Part shown: in pieces, positions 1 to 6,179 of the stretch
Layout of the letters: each line of letters starts with the position of its first letter
Position numbering within the stretch: position 1 is the stretch's first letter
Origin: Microcaldota archaeon
GTDB lineage: Archaea; Micrarchaeota; Micrarchaeia; Micrarchaeales; Micrarchaeaceae
Length of the DNA stretch: 14,315 bases
Assembly (NCBI GenBank): GCA_021791775.1
Contig: JAJYVY010000017.1
Coordinates: forward strand, 1 to 14,315
Direction of reading: 5' to 3'
The notes under the pieces: model-generated
Database searches by the model: none
Seen by the model: only the letters and a program-made list of their open reading frames with translations
What the model was told of the DNA's origin: nothing
Translations under genes and position numbers: made by a program

Positions 1-17
1 GCTGGTTGTTGCACACT

Positions 18-644
18 TCAATGCTGCCTCTTAGTGTGCCTCCTGAACAGGTAGTATATCAGGTATACGACCACAGCGAATGCAGCAATGCCGAACAGCA
101 CAACAACCGCGCTCTTTGCCGACAGCAGGTAGTAGCCATACGCCATCAGCACTGCATCCCAGATGAATGTCCCTGCAATCGAATAGGTGAAGAATCTCTT
201 TGCGTTCATCTTTGCGAATCCTGCGGGGAAACTCATGAAAGTCCTTGCTACGGGCACGAGCCTGGATATGAAGACCGCAGCGCTGCCATTCCTTGCAAAC
301 CACGCATCGAACCTGTCAAGCGACTCCTTGCTTATGTGGAACATGCGCAGGTGCCGGTATACCACATCCTTGCCCAGCAAGTATCCTATGTAGTAGTCTA
401 TTGCCAAGCCGCCTATGCTGCCGAGGAGTCCGGCTATCAGTGCGGGATAGAACCTAAGCAGGTGCTGATGCGCGAAAAGACCGGCAAGCGGCATCACCAC
501 CTCGCTGGGCACAGGCAGGGATGAGCCCTCCATGAGCATCAGGCCGAAAATGGCGGCGTAACCGTAGCTCGTGACCAGGCTCGATATGGCAGTGTAGGAT
601 GATGTGAAGACCGATGTGACAGCTGATATTATGCTAAAGATCAT
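18..644 (-). CDS. DedA-family (SNARE-associated/VTT) membrane protein
   Basis: A 208-aa integral membrane protein of the DedA/VTT family, whose members are implicated in membrane lipid flipping and envelope homeostasis. Seen: N-terminal hydrophobic segment at about 20-38, then the family signature around E39 (MEGSSLPVPSE, followed by MPLAG at 51-55). A glycine-rich re-entrant/TM stretch (GLLGSIGGLAIDYYIGYLLG) follows at about 72-91. The conserved basic motif SRLVPVART is at 127-135, followed by FPAG at 139-142, and there are two C-terminal TM segments (about 154-174 and 178-200) with a basic tail. Length matches the family (about 200 aa). The ATG start has a TATA-like taataaaa at about 661-668 on the minus strand, close upstream. 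It is transcribed divergently from pelA across a 65-bp gap. The family is clear; the exact substrate is not visible. Confidence 0.9.
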   Translation of the reverse strand: MIFSIISAVTSVFTSSYTAISSLVTSYGYAAIFGLMLMEGSSLPVPSEVVMPLAGLFAHQHLLRFYPALIAGLLGSIGGLAIDYYIGYLLGKDVVYRHLRMFHISKESLDRFDAWFARNGSAAVFISRLVPVARTFMSFPAGFAKMNAKRFFTYSIAGTFIWDAVLMAYGYYLLSAKSAVVVLFGIAAFAVVVYLIYYLFRRHTKRQH

Positions 645-709
645 GAAAGCCCAGCTATCCTTTTATTAACAGGGATTAAATACTTTCTGCAGATGCTTTA
701 GGTGAAGAG

Positions 710-1735
710 ATGAAAATCCTGAAGTTCTATGAAACGAGTGGCACGCTGAAGCTCAGGCTTGACACACTGGAAGACTTGTGGGCGGTCCAGAGGATAATAT
801 TCGAGAACGACTATGTAAAATCCGAGAGCATGCGGCGTTTTAGGGGGAACGAAAATGACACGGGAGAGCTGAAGGAGGTTGTTATAAAGCTGAAAGTGGA
901 GAAGACCGAGCTCGACAAGGCGGCCAACCATCTCAGGATAATCGGCAAAATAACAGAGGGGAAACCGCTGGAATACATAAAGCTAAACAGCTACCATACG
1001 CTTAGCATCGCGCCTGGCGACGTGATAGAAATAACAAAGGAGGAATGGCACGATTACCTGGTTCAGGTGATAAAGAACGCGGTGAAGGACTCGAGAAGGC
1101 CGAGGCTTGGGATAATCCTGGCAGACGAAGAGAAGGCGCTTGTGGCTTACCTATATGGCTATGGCATAGAATTCAAGAAAGAGGTATACAGCCACCTGAG
1201 CAAGAGGATGGGCCAGAAGGAATTCACCGAGCAGCAGAACAAGTATTTCGAAGAATTGCTTGGCATTGCGCGCAACATGGAGATGGATGTGGTTGTCATT
1301 GCAGGTCCCGGCTTCACGAAAGACGACATAAAGAAGTATGCCGAGGAGAAGGGAATGATGAAGAAGATGGACAAAAGGGTATTCTTCTTCAAGGCGAGCA
1401 CTGTCGAGAGGTCAGGAGTATACGAGCTGATAGGGGGGAGGGAGGTGGAGCAGCTTCTGGAGGGCGACAGGATAAGGCGGGAATTCAGGCTTATGGGAGA
1501 ATTCCTTGAGGGATTGGGACATGGGAGGTCTCATTCAGGCATAAATGACGTAGCTGAGGCGCTGAAGAGCTACGATGCGGAGATAGTGCTGGTGAACGAC
1601 AGCGTGCTGGGCAGGAAAGAAATAAAGGAGGTGCTTGCCGAGGCGGAGAAAGGAAAGATAAAAATAGAGATATTCAATGCGAATGACGAGGCAGGGATGC
1701 AGCTTCATTCGTTCAATGACATCGCTTGCATGTGA
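710..1735 (+). CDS. pelA: Archaeal Pelota (ribosome rescue factor)
   Basis: A 341-aa protein matching archaeal Pelota (aPelota/Dom34). This eRF1 paralogue works with aEF1A/ABCE1 to split ribosomes stalled at the end of or within an mRNA. Seen: N-terminal Sm-like domain about 1-125 (MKILKFYETSGTLKLRL start, then the ...LWAVQRII segment). The central domain, about 130-255, has RPRLGIILADEEKA and the family stretch VVIAGPGFTKDD (about 194-205). The C-terminal eRF1_3-like domain, about 258-341, has the AEIVLVNDSVLG segment. No GGQ tripeptide is present, as expected for Pelota rather than aRF1. The start is set by an aggtga Shine-Dalgarno at 700-705 and an attaaata TATA-like element at 675-682. 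Full length for the family. Confidence 0.95.
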   Translation: MKILKFYETSGTLKLRLDTLEDLWAVQRIIFENDYVKSESMRRFRGNENDTGELKEVVIKLKVEKTELDKAANHLRIIGKITEGKPLEYIKLNSYHTLSIAPGDVIEITKEEWHDYLVQVIKNAVKDSRRPRLGIILADEEKALVAYLYGYGIEFKKEVYSHLSKRMGQKEFTEQQNKYFEELLGIARNMEMDVVVIAGPGFTKDDIKKYAEEKGMMKKMDKRVFFFKASTVERSGVYELIGGREVEQLLEGDRIRREFRLMGEFLEGLGHGRSHSGINDVAEALKSYDAEIVLVNDSVLGRKEIKEVLAEAEKGKIKIEIFNANDEAGMQLHSFNDIACM

Positions 1736-1822
1736 ACCCAAAACCGTTTGAAGGCGTACCCATGCTCAAAAAGCAAAGGAATTTAAGGTTTGTTTTGGAT
1801 GCTTATTTGAATTGGTGAAAAC

Positions 1823-1885
1823 ATGCCAGACCCAAAAGATAAAGATGGAGGAGACACTCCAAGTGGTGGAGGAGGAGACAGATAA
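1823..1885 (+). CDS. Putative 20-aa Gly/Asp-rich microprotein
   Basis: A 20-codon ORF (MPDPKDKDGGDTPSGGGGDR) in the otherwise empty 192-bp gap between the convergent ends of pelA and the Lrp-like gene. Seen: a purine-rich element plus TATA (aaggaatttaag, about 1776-1787) about 26 nt before a predicted transcript start near 1809. A Shine-Dalgarno ggtga (1814-1818) lies 4 nt before the ATG, and a second in-frame stop follows one codon after the TAA. The product is hydrophilic, with five Asp and eight Gly/Pro-type flexible positions, and has no hydrophobic segment. I do not recognise a family. The initiation signals look better than chance, but an ORF this short cannot be proved from sequence alone. 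Confidence 0.4.
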   Translation: MPDPKDKDGGDTPSGGGGDR

Positions 1886-1927
1886 ATAGCCTGACTTTGT
1901 GAACTTTGAATCTTTCAGAATTGGAGG

Positions 1928-3328
1928 CTATGGACCATAGTCTTCCTGTTTCTTCTGTTCCTTTTTATATAAAGCTATTAATCTTTCATACTGGCTAGAG
2001 TACGTTTCATCGAATTTCCTGTAAGGGACATGGCCCAGAAGCACCTCCGTAATGATTAATTGGTATACATTTATGCCATAAACGACCTTAGTAAGCTCTT
2101 CTACAACCATACCTGCATCTCCCTCGCTGAAGACAGGCATGATAAATATTACCCCTTCGGGCATATTGATGTCTCCAGTCAAAGCGAATCTATCAGTATA
2201 TGCTGTGCTCCTCTCTTCCAATATGTACTCTAAAAATCTTTCTCTGGAGTTCCAGAACGCCTTCTGATTTTTTATCTCTATTATTATTACTGCATTATAC
2301 TTTATCCTGAGCTTTCCACATGTTATCGAGACTCTTTTGATTATGTCTTTTTCTTTTAGCCTGTCATATGCATGCTTTGCGCTCCCTTTCGCCAGGTTGC
2401 CTTTTCTTTCCATCTCTGCAAATGGCGCTGCGCCATTATTGTTCAGTTCCTTCAAAACCCAGTATTCGCTTTTCAATAGCTGCGATTCTGCTGGCCTGGG
2501 GCTTTCCCTTGTCCTGCTCCATACCTTTTCACGCAAAACCTCGAATATTTCATCCCTTAGAGGGATGAATCCTTTTGTTGCGTTAAAATTGGTTGCATAC
2601 CATCTAGATGTGATATTTACCAGTGAGTCCAGGTTCCTTACCCTGCCGAGTATTATTGAAAAATCATTATTGCTTTCAGCTACTATGTGCAGTATCATGT
2701 CATATTTCCCATTCGTAAATGCTGCAAACTGTATTTGAGGTATCTTACTGAGGTCCGCCTTTACCTTTTCCGGATTTGGTTTCCTTTCAAAAAATTTTAC
2801 AAATACTAAAAAATCGATAAATCCTAACTTCTCTAGTTTTATGTGAGGGATGTACCTTATCCCTAATTCCTTCTCCATCCTTGCGATTCTATTCTCCACT
2901 CGTTTTTCCTCTACACCAAGTTTTCTTGCCATGAATGAGGTGGGCATTCTCCCGTTCATGGTGAGATTCTTGAGTATTTTCATGTCCAGCTCCGTATAAT
3001 GGTCTCCTGACTCTGTTTCGTATGCCCGCCCTTCGTCTATTTGCGGCATCACCACCTTGCCGCCGTGCGCCAGTATTACCGCTTTTGCAACCTCTATCTC
3101 ATTTTCGGGGTTTTTTATGCCTTTGACTACAAATACGCCTATCGGGGTTATCTTGCCCAGGTATTCCGTTTCTACGATCTCTGTTTTGTTCAGCTCCTTG
3201 TTTCTTTTCGATATTTGCTTGTACACATAGTAATGGTCATTTATTCTCCTAAGCACTATCGGAAATGCATAATTCCTCCTTAGCTCGCTAAACTTGCTGC
3301 GAACCGGCTCGGGAACCTCTTTCATCAT
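1928..3328 (-). CDS. Tandem Lrp/AsnC-like transcription regulator with transposase-type N-terminal module
   Basis: A 466-aa protein, about three times a usual Lrp. Seen: residues 20-66 carry a YYVYK...ETEYLGKITPIG pattern like the N-terminal module of some archaeal transposases. Residues 111-160 form a winged helix-turn-helix (TELDMKILKNL...SFMARKLGV...VENRIARME). Residues 165-245 look like an AsnC/RAM ligand-binding beta-alpha sandwich (GFIDFLVFVKFF, FAAFTNGKYDMILHIVA, LVNITSRW). Residues 285-340 form a second HTH (EYWVLKELNNNG...YDRLKEKDIIKRV), and 342-430 a second RAM-like half. Inferred role: DNA-binding regulator responding to a small ligand. The ATG is supported by a minus-strand TATA (ctattaaata, 3351-3360) centred about 27 nt upstream, which fits a leaderless mRNA; the next codon is also ATG. 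Coding sequence is more AT-rich than pelA by eye. Domain calls are from pattern only; the second unit is the weaker one. Confidence 0.65.
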   Translation of the reverse strand: MMKEVPEPVRSKFSELRRNYAFPIVLRRINDHYYVYKQISKRNKELNKTEIVETEYLGKITPIGVFVVKGIKNPENEIEVAKAVILAHGGKVVMPQIDEGRAYETESGDHYTELDMKILKNLTMNGRMPTSFMARKLGVEEKRVENRIARMEKELGIRYIPHIKLEKLGFIDFLVFVKFFERKPNPEKVKADLSKIPQIQFAAFTNGKYDMILHIVAESNNDFSIILGRVRNLDSLVNITSRWYATNFNATKGFIPLRDEIFEVLREKVWSRTRESPRPAESQLLKSEYWVLKELNNNGAAPFAEMERKGNLAKGSAKHAYDRLKEKDIIKRVSITCGKLRIKYNAVIIIEIKNQKAFWNSRERFLEYILEERSTAYTDRFALTGDINMPEGVIFIMPVFSEGDAGMVVEELTKVVYGINVYQLIITEVLLGHVPYRKFDETYSSQYERLIALYKKEQKKQEDYGP

Positions 3329-3344
3329 GATATAATTTATTATG

Positions 3345-3362
3345 ATTAGATATTTAATAGCA
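3345..3362 (-). promoter_or_regulatory. TATA/BRE promoter of the Lrp-like regulator
   Basis: On the minus strand this reads as an A/T-rich TATA box (ctattaaatatc). It is centred about 26-27 nt before the ATG at 3328, the normal archaeal distance to a transcription start, so the mRNA is predicted to be leaderless. No Shine-Dalgarno is visible. Confidence 0.55.
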
Positions 3363-3463
3363 TGTTATTTTGATGCTCTTTTATTTTAATCAGGGGGAGA
3401 TTTGTGATGTTCTTGATGCATTTTAAAAATTTCCCTAAAGAAAAGGAGCTGCGAAACGTCTTA

Positions 3464-3476
3464 GGCTATAAATAAA
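3464..3476 (+). promoter_or_regulatory. TATA box in front of the candidate structured RNA
   Basis: The element ggctataaataaa is a near-ideal archaeal TATA box. Its centre (about 3471) predicts a transcript start near 3498, which is almost exactly where the 5' arm of the long inverted repeat begins (3501). A second weaker cataaatat lies at 3485-3493. Confidence 0.45.
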
Positions 3477-3497
3477 ATAAAACTCATAAATATGACC

Positions 3498-3662
3498 ATT
3501 GTGGTGGGATGGGCCAGAAGAACAGTTGCAAGAATAGGGAATATGTGCAGCTAAATTATCACGACTCCCTTGTCTACCCCTTGAAAAAAAGAGATGGTTC
3601 CTCCCAGAATATAAAGATACATCTTAACTGGCTTTCTTTTTTGGCACCCAACCCACCACAAG
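3498..3662 (+). ncRNA. Candidate structured RNA (or MITE) closed by a long imperfect stem
   Basis: The 406-bp gap 3329-3734 has no convincing gene but holds this structure. The 5' arm 3501-3527 can pair with the 3' arm 3625-3660. GTGGTGGG (3501-3508) pairs with CCCACCAC. One A/A mismatch follows, then TGGG with CCCA, CC with GG, a run of A-U and G-U pairs, and finally CAGTT (3523-3527) with AACTG. Two short inner stems are possible: AGGGA 3536-3540 with TCCCT 3566-3570, and AGATG 3592-3596 with CATCT 3620-3624. A TATA box predicts transcription starting at the foot of the stem. I cannot match it to RNase P RNA, SRP RNA, tRNA or a C/D box RNA. The alternative is a small non-autonomous element with terminal inverted repeats, although no clear target duplication is seen. 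Confidence 0.4.
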
Positions 3663-3734
3663 CCCCCATATCTCATCCTAAGAACCTATCAGTGAAGGCG
3701 ATTGTTTTTACAGATAAAAATTTACAATGATTTA

Positions 3735-4019
3735 ATGCATATAAGAAACCGCTCTGGCAAACGGGCGCTACATCGCTTCTATCTCGTGTCGCCCAAATCT
3801 GATTCTGGCAATGCGTATGAACTTGCCGAAACGCTTCTGTCATTGGGCCATGTTGAAGAGGTATTCATGACAGAAGGCAAGTACGGATACATTGTTAAGG
3901 CGAAGCATTCTGAAGGCGCTGCGTCCGGCAAAGCTGATCCGGTACGGAAGCGCCTATCAAGGCTTGGCTTCGGATGCAATGAAGCGGTAAGTTACTACAA
4001 CTGCAAGAGACAGGCATAA
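3735..4019 (+). CDS. Stand-alone Lrp/AsnC RAM-like (ligand-sensing) domain protein
   Basis: A 94-aa protein from ATG 3735 (an 11-codon-longer frame opens at 3702). Seen: HRFYLVSPKS at 14-23, then a RAM-type helix and strand, AYELAETLLSLGHVEEVFMTEGKYGYIVKA. This is the pattern of the AsnC effector-binding domain, in which a helix is followed by a strand reporting x-V-x-E-V-x-x-T-x-G-x-Y-D-x-I-V. No HTH is present. Family knowledge: stand-alone RAM proteins in archaea oligomerise with, or like, Lrp regulators and bind amino acids or other small ligands. The start at 3735 is favoured because the A/T-rich agataaaaattta (about 3711-3723) fits a TATA for a near-leaderless mRNA. It lies just beside the tandem Lrp-like gene, so a functional partnership is possible but inferred. 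Confidence 0.6.
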   Translation: MHIRNRSGKRALHRFYLVSPKSDSGNAYELAETLLSLGHVEEVFMTEGKYGYIVKAKHSEGAASGKADPVRKRLSRLGFGCNEAVSYYNCKRQA

Positions 4020-4090
4020 ATGAATCATATCCTCTTCTTTGGTGTGGCCTCTTTCGCATCTCCTTTCGCGCTCAGATTTACAGAGGTAAT

Positions 4091-4116
4091 GGCAAATGTA
4101 TAAGAGCGTATTTGCC
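4091..4116. repeat. Short inverted repeat downstream of the RAM-like gene
   Basis: GGCAAAT (4091-4097) and ATTTGCC (4110-4116) are perfect complements around a 12-nt spacer. The site lies 72 bp after the RAM-like stop codon. It could be an operator or a weak hairpin; no U-tract follows. The rest of the gap 4020-4320 holds only the inverted-repeat cluster and promoter elements listed separately. Confidence 0.3.
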
Positions 4117-4168
4117 GCGTGTCGTTTTGCACAGAAGATTTAAATATGATTATTGCATTCTATTTTTG

Positions 4169-4262
4169 TAAATGGGAATGGAAATGCAATTGCAAACGCT
4201 GCAGATATGGAAGCAGACTTCTTTTAAGGGCAGCGGCAGCGTCATATCATATAATTGCATCA
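4169..4262 (+). ncRNA. Candidate structured RNA with nested inverted repeats
   Basis: Within the 301-bp gap before the winged-helix gene, ATGCAATT (4184-4191) pairs perfectly with AATTGCAT (4253-4260). Nested inside, ACGCTGC (4196-4202) pairs with GCAGCGT (4236-4242), and inside that GAAG pairs with CTTC (4210-4221). A TATA-like gatttaaatatg at 4137-4148 predicts a transcript start near 4169. This may be a small RNA, or the folded leader of a longer transcript into the downstream gene. No conserved family motif is seen, so confidence is low. Confidence 0.25.
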
Positions 4263-4320
4263 ATATGCCTCCAACCCATTTGGATGCATAAAAACATCAT
4301 AAATTTCTGGGGTGTTTTGT

Positions 4321-4692
4321 ATGGTCCAAATGGAATCTATTGCTAGGCTAGGCCTTGACGATATGCTCACTAGGAGAGAGCAGCTCGTCATACTCGAAAT
4401 AGGCGATGACAGCATAGCCAGCGCATCAAGCTTCGTAGACTACCTCTGCGAGAGCTACGCGATATCGAAAAGCTCGATCTGGTACATACTGAAAAGGCTG
4501 AAAGAAAAGGAGATACTGGATTTCGCAAGCAGGAACGAGCCGGGCAAAAGCCTCACTCTAACAAAGGGCGGGGCTGAGAAGCTGCGTTTGGTAGAGAAAA
4601 ACAGGAGCGAGATACTGAACTACTTCGGCAGCGAATCCACTGCGAGGATAGGGGCAACATATAGGAGAAGGGAGCTGTGGGGGGGAATATAG
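4321..4692 (+). CDS. Winged helix-turn-helix protein
   Basis: A small basic protein (123 aa from ATG 4321). Seen: REQLVILEIGD at about 18-28, then a helix-turn-helix (SFVDYLCESYAISKSSIWYILKRLKEKEIL, about 38-67). A wing-like strand pair follows (LDFAS...GKSLTLTKGGAEKLRL, about 67-92), then a charged C-terminal tail. This is the arrangement of MarR/PadR-like archaeal wHTH proteins, in which the turn is preceded by a helix and the wing ends at LTxxG. Start choice: ggggtg (4309-4314) serves as a Shine-Dalgarno 6 nt upstream, and a TATA-like cataaaaa (about 4287-4294) sits about 30 nt upstream. A GTG at 4312 or ATG at 4330 would be alternatives. Target unknown; it is the third regulator-like gene in a row. 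Confidence 0.7.
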   Translation: MVQMESIARLGLDDMLTRREQLVILEIGDDSIASASSFVDYLCESYAISKSSIWYILKRLKEKEILDFASRNEPGKSLTLTKGGAEKLRLVEKNRSEILNYFGSESTARIGATYRRRELWGGI

Positions 4693-4707
4693 CGTCACGG
4701 ATGGAAG

Positions 4708-4729
4708 GGGGGCCAGCTTGCTGGCCCCC
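4708..4729. terminator. Perfect GC-rich hairpin between convergent genes (candidate bidirectional terminator)
   Basis: GGGGGCCAG (4708-4716), loop CTTG, then CTGGCCCCC (4721-4729): a perfect 9-bp stem closed by a CUUG-type tetraloop. It stands in the 46-bp gap between the stop codons of the wHTH gene and the minus-strand alkyltransferase. There is no T-run on either side, unlike usual archaeal U-tract termination, so its role as a terminator or mRNA end-stabiliser is inferred from position. Confidence 0.5.
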
Positions 4730-4738
4730 TAATCAGGA

Positions 4739-5059
4739 TCAGATAGCACCTTCGCTCTTCAGCATCTTTACTTTTCTTCTTGTTCCTCCTCTTGCAGAGT
4801 AATTGCCAGGAGTTCCGTCGCTCCTCACTACCCTATGGCACGGTATCCTGGGGGCAAACGGATTCTTCTTGAGCGCTGTGCCCACGGCCCTATATGCTTT
4901 TGGCCTGCCTGACATGCTTGCCAGCTGCTTGTACGTTACGGTTCTCCCTTTTGGTATCTTCATCGTATTGAGCAGCACCCTTATCTGGAAGCCGGTCAAT
5001 CCTTTCTCCTCTAGCTTTCTGCTCATCCCGCTGCGCATGTTGCTCAATACTATTGCCAC
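4739..5059 (-). CDS. Minimal O6-alkylguanine-DNA alkyltransferase (MGMT/Ogt-like C-terminal domain)
   Basis: A 106-aa protein containing only the DNA-binding/active-site domain of O6-methylguanine-DNA methyltransferase, which moves an alkyl group from O6-guanine to its own cysteine. Seen: the helix-turn-helix FQIRVLLNTMKIPKGRTVTYKQLA (about 24-47), an arginine finger at R57 in YRAVGTAL, and the NPFAPRIPCHRVV active site with Cys74. The C-terminal GNYSARGGTRRK (85-96) recalls the family GGxxxKxxLL. The usual N-terminal ribonuclease-like domain is absent. Single-domain forms occur (alkyltransferase-like or short AGTs), but those without activity usually replace the Cys with Trp; here Cys is kept. 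The start is GTG at 5059, with a minus-strand TATA-like element about 26-34 nt upstream; ATG at 5038 is an alternative. Divergent from ilvE. Confidence 0.88.
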   Translation of the reverse strand: MAIVLSNMRSGMSRKLEEKGLTGFQIRVLLNTMKIPKGRTVTYKQLASMSGRPKAYRAVGTALKKNPFAPRIPCHRVVRSDGTPGNYSARGGTRRKVKMLKSEGAI

Positions 5060-5101
5060 ATCGTATTAATAATTTTTGCGGGGAATAATTAATGTGCTGC
5101 A
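5060..5101. promoter_or_regulatory. Divergent promoter region, alkyltransferase / aminotransferase
   Basis: Only 42 bp separate the two starts. Two A/T blocks are visible: tattaataattttt (about 5064-5077) and ataattaat (5085-5093). The second sits about 30 nt before the minus-strand GTG. The first lies about 35 nt before the plus-strand ATG at 5102. The two promoters therefore interleave, and TFB/TBP binding for one would probably hinder the other. Confidence 0.4.
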
Positions 5102-6031
5102 ATGAAACGAAGGGCTTCTTCAAAGAATGCGATGAAGGTATGGCTTGACGGCAAAATCATCAACTACAAAGATGCAAAGGTGCCGATACTCACCCACTCC
5201 CTTCAGTACGGCAGCGGCATATTCGAAGGGTTGCGGGCTTACAGGACAGAGAAGGGCACTGCGATTTTCCGATTGGACGACCACATGAAGAGATTCATGC
5301 AATCGGCGAAGATATACTCGATGGGCGTAAATTACACTGAGAAAGAGCTGCGGAAGGCGGTTGTGGAGGTTGTTAGGGCGAACAAACTCGAATCGTGCTA
5401 CATACGCCCTTTCATTTTCTACAATACAACCAATATCGGGGTTGGCGCGTTCGGCGGCGCCACCAGCGTTTTCATAGCGGCATTGCCTTTTGGAGCATAT
5501 TACGGCGCTGGCAAAGAGAAAGGAATACGGTGCAAAATATCGTCATGGAGAAGAATAAACTCCAGCATACTGCCTGTAGAAGCAAAAGCATCGGGCAACT
5601 ATATAAACTCGATAATAGCAAACAACGAAGCTAAATCATCGGGATTTGACGAGACGATATTGCTCTCCATCGAAGGGCATGTAGCGGAGGGCGCTGCAGA
5701 GAATATGTTCCTTGTGCGGTCCAGCAGCCTGATAACGCCGGATGCCAGCGCGGACATCCTTATGGGAGTAACAAGAGATTCGATAATAAAGATCGCGCAG
5801 AGCATAGGGCTGATAGTACAGGAGAGAGAAACCCACAAGGAAGAGCTTTACTCGGCCGACGAGGTATTTTTCTGCGGCACTGCGGCTGAGATAACGCCGG
5901 TTGTCAATATAGACGGCATAAGCATAGGCAACGGCAGACCCGGGCCCATAACGAAGCTGCTGTCTGATAAATATACAGAGGTAGTGATGGGCAAGAATAA
6001 GGAGTTTGAAGACTGGCTGACTTACGTGTAG
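5102..6031 (+). CDS. ilvE: Branched-chain amino acid aminotransferase (fold-type IV PLP)
   Basis: A 309-aa class IV aminotransferase that exchanges an amino group between glutamate and the 2-oxo acids of leucine, isoleucine and valine. Seen: KVWLDGKIINYKDAKVPILTHSL (12-34), YGSGIFEGLRAY (36-47), R64 in DHMKRF, and the catalytic Schiff-base lysine K162 in EAKASGNYINS. E196 in EGAAENMF contacts the pyridine nitrogen, GVTRDSIIK is at 222-230, and the phosphate-binding CGTAAEITPV is at 258-267. All line up with E. coli IlvE by recall. Start uncertainty: family members usually begin near the second Met (5132), so the first ten basic residues may be extra. An isolated gene here, with no ilv or leu neighbours. 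Substrate range could include D-amino-acid or aminodeoxychorismate-lyase-like activity, but the motifs favour BCAT. Confidence 0.93.
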   Translation: MKRRASSKNAMKVWLDGKIINYKDAKVPILTHSLQYGSGIFEGLRAYRTEKGTAIFRLDDHMKRFMQSAKIYSMGVNYTEKELRKAVVEVVRANKLESCYIRPFIFYNTTNIGVGAFGGATSVFIAALPFGAYYGAGKEKGIRCKISSWRRINSSILPVEAKASGNYINSIIANNEAKSSGFDETILLSIEGHVAEGAAENMFLVRSSSLITPDASADILMGVTRDSIIKIAQSIGLIVQERETHKEELYSADEVFFCGTAAEITPVVNIDGISIGNGRPGPITKLLSDKYTEVVMGKNKEFEDWLTYV

Positions 6032-6045
6032 TCACAAGGCAGATG

Positions 6046-6090
6046 CATGACATCCTCCCACGACTGAAGTCGCGGGCTTCCAATGGCGGC
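6046..6090 (-). mobile_element. Solo IS200/IS605-type right end (omega-RNA hairpin remnant)
   Basis: On the minus strand this reads GGAAGCCCGCGACTTCAGTC and then GTGGGAGGATGTCA. This is the characteristic right-end hairpin of IS605/IS200-group elements that overlaps the 3' end of tnpB and of its omega RNA. The stem is CCCGCGACT/AGTCGTGGG; plus-strand coordinates are 6057-6065 with 6068-6076. The one non-Watson-Crick pair (6060/6073) is a G-U wobble only if the minus strand is transcribed. This supports a minus-strand RNA. No TnpA or TnpB ORF exists nearby, so this is a remnant, a MITE-like derivative or an orphan guide-RNA end. It starts 15 bp after the ilvE stop codon. Confidence 0.65.
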
Positions 6091-6179
6091 ATTTTGATCG
6101 GTCATCTTGAACCACCAAGGGAAACGGGCTACAGTAAAGGCTAAATATCCTTGGAGCTATCGTTATCATAAGTGGAAAC

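Noticed and set aside
3509..3730. 73-codon plus-strand ORF in the gap after the Lrp-like gene
   Set aside because: Composition is not protein-like, no family resemblance, and it overlaps the long inverted repeat that explains the stretch better.
4119..4346. 75-codon ORF upstream of the winged-helix gene
   Set aside because: Cys/Trp/Ile-rich, no initiation signals, overlaps the inverted-repeat cluster and the promoter of the real gene.
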